Positions 58,960-64,000 of a stretch of DNA of 64,000 nt are shown here, in pieces. The notes beneath the pieces were generated by a model. That model searched no databases. It worked only from the letters and a program-made list of their open reading frames with translations, and was not told the origin of the DNA. Within the stretch, counting starts at the first letter, position 1; each line of letters opens with the position of its first letter. The DNA comes from Lepiota brunneoincarnata (lineage: Eukaryota > Basidiomycota > Agaricomycetes > Agaricales > Agaricaceae): contig JAEBUN010000006.1 in the NCBI GenBank assembly GCA_023014365.1, positions 1,116,001 to 1,180,000 of the forward strand, read 5' to 3'. The position numbers and the translations under genes are program-made.

Positions 58960-59248
58960 TTTGGGACACCAAAATACTTTATCGTTGAGGTTTTTATGCC
59001 TTAATCTATGTAACTCGGAATTGCTGTCTTATTATTTTGTCCCACATTAGTATTTCATTAGCATACAGGTCATGCATTGTATTCTCCACCCAGCTATGTA
59101 ATCGCCATGCCTAGCAGACCATCTAAGTAACTTTCCTCCCCTGCTGCCTAGACTTCGGAGCTATGGAAGCTGTCAATCGATAAATCCTGGACATAGTCGA
59201 TCAGCCAAGAAATCAGACCTGAAAAACTAGCATGTAAGAATCATAGCA

Positions 59249-60860
59249 TTACCTGACCTCGGGTTTGAACGGCCAGTCTGCGAATGCCTCGACCAGAATT
59301 TTCCACTCTCGCGCAGTCAACACACGGGAGGGTGTCTTGGGATTTAGACGTTGGTGAGGATGGTAGCGAATCAGCAGTGACCTTTTTCAGGAGAGTCGCC
59401 GCACCCGGTGCGAGTTGGCTATCGTGAGGCAGAGTCAGAGACAATCCTCACAGGAAAGAGAAGGGGAACAAGTATCATACGGTATACTAGTCTTTAGCGG
59501 CATAGCCTTTTGCACGAACATACGCCGGAGGCAGTAATCCCACTCGTCCAATAAGCCTTTTTGGATCACCTGTTTGCCCCAGCGCGGGAGCATCGGGTTA
59601 GGTCCATCGTCGAGCTGGAGTTGACTGGACAGTACCTGGTCCGCTAGAGGCCTGATGTCAAGGGCGACACAGCTCTGAACAGCGCCGGATTTGCTGGGGT
59701 AGAAGTGGTCCTGATGAGGCTGGAGAGACTTCGGCGGGACGGCGTATTCGAAGGATGCGGTTGCTTCTGCTATAACGGTCAGTTTGCATCGAGTGAAGTC
59801 GCCAGGCGGTGCTGCTATGCGCTGTTTAAAGCGAAAAAGGAGCCGTAATAGGTAAGGCGGGGCATATATGGAACGAGAAATCTAAACCATACCTGCCATA
59901 GAGAGTCGGAAATGATGAGGTTAAGTGGTATACGACCGTATTTGAATAGCCACTGCCGTTCAGGGATGCTACGAAGGAATTGGGATACGAGTTGTTCACC
60001 GTGCACCTTGGCGGGGATGTGAGAGATGAATTGAAGGGTCGGGTGTTCTGTTCCAGATAAATCAGTCCTACGTTCTTGTGAGGATTAAACCGTGTATTTT
60101 ACCAGATGACCAGTCTAGTGTTTGGATATCATCGAATAAGCCAAGGGCTTGAATCCGTTCATATGCTTCCCAACTATAGCCAGACAGGGGGATCACAGTA
60201 ACGCGGGGGTCATGTTCTGCAAGGGGCTGGGGAACAGTTGGAAAAATAAGGGAGAGGGCAATTGTCTAAATCATACTTTGAGGAATTTGAGGTAGTTTGG
60301 GTTCTCCTCCATAATAATTATCCGCTTGATACGCTCCTTGGGTAGTTCTAGTAAAGCCCGCGAAAGCGTCCCAGGTCCTAAAGATACCCTGACTCAACTG
60401 ACTACACTCAACTTGAAACACAAGTAAACGTACCCGGGAACGCCTCTAGCACCACCTTATCCTTCGAGCCCTCAGGAACAAAGGTTTCTGCTAGCAACTT
60501 GCACGTTTCGGGGTGTACGACCGTCACCCGAGCCTTCAACTCATTTGACCACGGGAAATGTTCCCCCCACTCTTCAATAGGCGGTAGGCCAACACCATAG
60601 TCCTTCTCCTCTTTTACCTGCTTCTGAAGTGTCCTCCGTCTCTGAGGAGGGTTTGCAGCGATCTTGTCATTTGTGCTCAGGACATCCGCGACGAGGCTGT
60701 CTATTGGATATGGTCGGGGGGTAGGGGTCGAGCCGGAGGATCTGATGGAAGAGTGGCTGATGGCACGGGGGGTAATTGGTGAAGGTGAGGGCTGGCGGTG
60801 AGAGAGACTGGTTGAAAGAGCGCGTGCGCGTTTCGCGAGAGAAGTTGCACGGAATGCCAT
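59249..60860 (-). CDS. mitochondrial TFB/Mtf1-like rRNA-dimethylase-fold protein
   Basis: Homologue of KsgA-type adenine dimethylases; in fungi such proteins act as the mitochondrial RNA polymerase partner Mtf1. The start at 60860 gives a basic, Ser-rich mitochondrial presequence (MAFRATSLAKRARALSTSLS). Then come LPPIEEWGEHFPWSNELKAR and KDKVVLEAFPGPGTLSRALL (SAM-binding motif I, completed across an intron), then RIKRIIIMEENPNYLKFLK. Later exons read PTLQFISHIPAKVHGEQLVS, QFLRSIPERQWLFKYGRIPL, LIISDSLWQ, PSKSGAVQSCVALDIRPL and ARVENSG. In another frame the last exon reads LTAREWKILVEAFADWPFKP and stops at 59249. A strand-consistent block further on (SWLIDYVQDLSIDSFHSSEV, ending at 59148) looks like the real tail, but I could not find its junction. 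Methyltransferase activity is uncertain. Confidence 0.8.
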
Positions 60861-60967
60861 CGCGTTTGAGTTTGGGCGAAATTTCGTGAATTATCTGTAT
60901 TTTTGGTCCCACGCTTTTAGTTGCCGGTCCTAAGCTACTCTACTCTATAAGTATATTACACTGACTA

Positions 60968-62350
60968 TTACGACGAAATCAACGGTACTGCATATCTTCC
61001 TCTGCTCAATCTTGAAATAACAGGCACAGATATTAATCCGTCGCCCTTCTGAAGCTGCTTCTCTTTTTCTTTTCTCAGCCTCTTCTCTTTTTCGGCTGGC
61101 GTTTCGTCCCACCAACGCGAATCTCCGTCAATACCCGTCTGGAAAATGCGCCGTACATTAATAGAGACGCAGATAAGCACTGCGAGCCATTCGGGTAGAA
61201 CGCCGATAAAGTAAAAGACCATTTTCGCCGAGAAATGATTTTGAGCCGAGGGCTCGAAGGAATAGAAGGCCGAAGTATATTGAGATATGATCGCGAAGCG
61301 GTACACAGCCGGTATCAGCTATAAAAAAACCTGTCAACAGATTGAAGGGCGCATAGTAAAAGATAGTAGACATGCCAAGAGCACCACCACTCCGATCACG
61401 TAGTTCGCCGCTCGTTTGTTGAATCGTGCCAGAGTAAACCGCGCCCAAATTGCGAGTCCAGTAAGGAAGATGAGGATTGCAATGGTCAACGCAGAGCTCA
61501 CGTATCTCAAGAAAAGAATGAGCAATGAGGCACAGCGAGATAAATAAATAAAACAACTACCTCAGTATCTCATTCTCTTTCAACTTCTCCGCATCGTGCC
61601 TTTGCGTTATCAATCGGCAGTTCCCAACCCAACCAGTGATCATGACCACGACAAAAGTGAGTGAGACTCCGTCATGTATCCTTCGAAACCAGAATCGGAG
61701 TCGTGGTTGGTCAGGATACTCTTCCCCAAGTTCATCCTGAACCATCGTCGTCCCCGAGTATATCGAGGTTCCCCAGGACTTGGTATCAAAGGTCTTCAAC
61801 GAGATGCTATCCCCCCCGCCACTCATGCGAGCCGCCTTCCCGGCATCATAGCCCCCTTCTTCAGACATAGAACACTGGCTGTCGTTCCTGTAACCGAGGG
61901 ATCTCTTTGGCAGCTTCAGATCCATACGTCGCATTCACGAGTAATGTGCGAACTAGCATCGACAAGTCCTGAGCAATGGGCACGAAACCCATGAAAATCG
62001 TCGTCTGTAAATATTCCATCAAACCCTCTGAATCCTTGAAGCCCTCTTCAGTCCTAGGCGCTGGTGCGACGGCGGCACGAAGCGCAAACATGATGATTCT
62101 ACAACAGAACACATCGCCCTGGTGAGCCGTAGACCTGGGGAGGGGGTTCGCTTTGTGCAACTCACCTCTCGAAGATGAGGCCCAGTGTAGCGAATAGGAC
62201 TGTCGTTCTCGAGGCTTTGCGGTAGACACGATAGGCAAAAATTGGGAGAAGCAGGATATAAAAGGCGGAGCAGACTATTGAGGGCACTAGATCGATTCGG
62301 ATTGGGTATCCGCCAACAAGAGCTGGGAGATGTTCAGCTTGTTGTGACAT
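60968..62350 (-). CDS. seven-TM membrane protein, intact copy (DUF7702-like family)
   Basis: Predicted receptor-like or transporter-like membrane protein of a fungal family often labelled G-protein-coupled-receptor-like; function unknown. The start at 62350 gives MSQQAEHLPALVGGYPIRID, then TM1 (LVPSIVCSAFYILLLPIFAY) and RVYRKASRTTVLFATLGLIF. After an intron comes IMFALRAAVA and GLMEYLQTTIFMGFVPIAQD, LSMLVRTLLVNATYG. A loop contains PDQPRLRFWFRRIHDGVSL before a TM (VVVMITGWVGNCRL). Two more exons supply YVSSALTIAILIFLTGLAIW with RFNKRAANYVIGVVVLLA, and FYFIGVLPEWLAVLICVSIN. A Lys/Glu-rich cytoplasmic tail (EKEKRLRKEKEKQLQKGDG) runs to the stop at 60968. No frameshift is needed, unlike the two related copies near 4-9 kb. 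Confidence 0.78.
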
Positions 62351-63575
62351 CGTAGACAATGTACGAGACGAGACGTTCAGCCTAGACGTTGGTGCCGCAC
62401 AGCTCGGGGGAGGGAAAGAGGCATCAAGCCGGTTCCCCGTATATACGGCCTCCGTGGTTGACCAAAGTGGAGATCTTTAGGGGCGCTGATGAATATGCCG
62501 AGAAGATTGCTGCGGATGGAACACGACAAGATTCGCAGAGGACCCTGAAGGCACTGTTCCTGTCGCCTGGTTGGTGTTGATCTCCGCCACTTGAACATGA
62601 TACTCATCACAAGGTCGCTATGGACGTGCACGCACTCATGTGTACAAAGGCTGAACGTGGGTGCACGGATCATTACTTGTGATTGTGAGAACCCATGGTA
62701 GAGGTCGGACCACCGACAGGGGGAAGGATATTTTGTGAATAGCCACAAGCGCCTTTGTACAGCCTCCTCCACCAGGATGGCAGGAAGTACCAACTTTGAA
62801 CAAACACTCCGCAGCAGCCTCACGCTCATGGGATGGTACCGATTAACGTAAGAGGAGGAATCATAAGACTTGTATCTCATCGGTATTGAGGCAATTAAAC
62901 CCAATTCTTACATTTGTGTCTCTGCTCCTGGGGACTGACAGGTGCGACTGTAAGAACATGAGTATTGTGGAATATGATCCACGGCATTGTAAGTAAAGTA
63001 GAAGTTATGGGTTCACATCCGTCGCTCGTGTATGCGCGCTACAGCCGAGACATCAGCTCGCGGTGGTCGACAATAAAAAAACATAAGGAACAAAAAAAGA
63101 GAATGGAGATAAATTCCAAGAGTCCAGATGGTGGGTCCGTAATAAACAGGTCGAGTCCGTAGGCCCAAGCACACAGTCGAACACAGTCGTCTTATCATAA
63201 TGTTGGCGCAGGCTCGCACTCCAACAATGGCGACTTCAGGGGGCCGCCCTCGCCTGTGCCTTGTGACCACTTGAATGATCAGGGGCACAGGAACCCGATG
63301 AGGAATGCAAACGCTTTCGCAGGAGAAAGGGCGGTGTGTGATGTTCGTACGGCTGTGTTGAAGCCTAGGTGCCTGAGCCCTGCACCCACAAGGCAGAGAA
63401 AATTGCGAACTTGTGCGTTTCCGTTGAGCTGTAGGAATGGTATGGCCGGTCTTCGCGTCATTCTCCCTCGTGGCTGATACCATGCACAAGTCCTTTTTTT
63501 GATGTGGGCGGCGATGGTGCGCCAAGTAACAACTGTGATACGGTTGACCGAGTAATATCCGCCGGTAATGAGATC
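62351..63575. other. 7TM gene promoter and spacer
   Basis: The first few hundred bases should hold the 7TM gene promoter and share faint similarity with the flank of copy 1 ('ATGGACG', 'GCACGCAC', 'GTGTAC' around 5535 and 62621). Minus-strand frames at 62377-62904 and 63013-63579 show no family features. I call no gene. Confidence 0.4.
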
Positions 63576-64000
63576 TCATGTGGTAATGTTTGTCTTCTCT
63601 CCCATTGCCTGTTGCACTTCAAGTCGCTCCAGAACAGCCCTTTGTAAGCTTGACCTAGTGTTCCTGGTCTTTGAACTACCACTCGATGAAGAAGCAATGA
63701 GCGGGCCTTGACTCTGGTATGAACCCGGGTTCGCCTGAGTAAAAGATTCGGTAGCATCAGAGCTGCGTAGGTGTGGGGGTACAATAATTGGTGTTGCACG
63801 AGGTGGAGGCGGCCACTACGAAAAGGGGGAAAAATTAAAACTGGTTTTCGGATATAAAAAGCGACGACGTTATCGATCGGCTAAGGGGAGTGGATGACTT
63901 ACACCTCGGTTCGGTTGATTAAAATGAAGTGCTGCCCATGGTGGGTAGTCCTTTTCCAGTCTGATTACGTGGTCTTCAAGGAATTTGAGCCGGGCCCACA
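63576..64000 (-). CDS. 3' end of a gene leaving the window (uncharacterised)
   Basis: Partial gene that begins beyond the right edge. The first visible exon reads WARLKFLEDHVIRLEKDYPP and WAALHFNQPNRG, a short amphipathic helix followed by a compact aromatic motif. A GTAAGT donor near 63902 and TAG acceptor near 63814 join it to WPPPPRATPIIVPPHLRSSD, ATESFTQANPGSYQSQG and a Ser-rich segment. The end is RSSLQRAVLERLEVQQAMGE and KTNITT (stop at 63576). The helix-plus-WPPPP arrangement seems to recur in agaricomycete proteins, from memory, but I cannot name the family. Confidence 0.6.

Noticed and set aside
1..64000. CRISPR arrays, rRNA, tRNA or bacterial mobile elements
   Set aside because: No regularly spaced repeats, no recognisable tRNA arms or rRNA signatures, and no bacterial insertion sequences seen by eye; a covariance-model search would be decisive for RNAs.

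Overview
The window looks like nuclear DNA from a filamentous basidiomycete. Genes are dense on both strands and cut by many short (about 45-70 nt) GT-AG introns. Protein similarity, recalled from known families rather than searched, points to Agaricomycetes, most likely a Rhizoctonia/Ceratobasidium-like fungus; the genus is an inference. There is no bacterial or viral backbone, no CRISPR array, and I found no rRNA or tRNA gene. Exon joins were read by eye, so start and stop codons are firmer than internal splice sites.

Layout, left to right. 0-2.7 kb: a secreted glyoxal oxidase (minus strand). 2.7-9.2 kb: a gene-poor stretch with two broken copies of a seven-transmembrane protein gene whose intact copy lies at 61-62.4 kb. 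9.3-29.7 kb: a dense housekeeping block with RAD9 checkpoint clamp, F-box-like protein, BLI-3-like flavin split-barrel protein, TIM17, a zf-4CXXC_R1 (CDCA7-like) chromatin protein, MAPEG glutathione transferase, a divergent SWS1/TRM11 pair, a secreted GH27 alpha-galactosidase, an FLVCR-like MFS transporter and a WBP4-like splicing factor. 29.9-36.9 kb: repeat-rich accessory DNA with a diverged tandem duplication of roughly 2.2-3.2 kb and a partial third copy at 40 kb. 37.1-39.2 kb: a membrane-anchored Smr-domain protein. 39.2-45.8 kb: mostly non-coding, with a poly-C/AC tract, a small heat-shock protein and a decayed class-3 lipase. 45.8-64 kb: a second dense block with a large uncharacterised protein, a small basic protein divergent from YSH1 (CPSF73), a four-TM protein divergent from CTF4 (WDHD1/Mcl1), a mitochondrial TFB-like methyltransferase-fold protein, the intact 7TM protein, and the 3' end of a gene that leaves the window.

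The genes do not form an obvious pathway cluster. Several independently serve genome maintenance (RAD9, SWS1, CTF4, the CDCA7-like protein), RNA processing (WBP4-like, TRM11, YSH1) and mitochondria (TIM17, TFB-like). Several divergent pairs share promoters of 92-384 bp. The novelty lies in the accessory DNA (duplicated unit of unknown origin, decaying gene copies) and in gene structure: a GC-AG intron, an apparent coding-to-intron conversion in the heat-shock gene, and terminal micro-exons. I did not find a convincing new multi-gene system.
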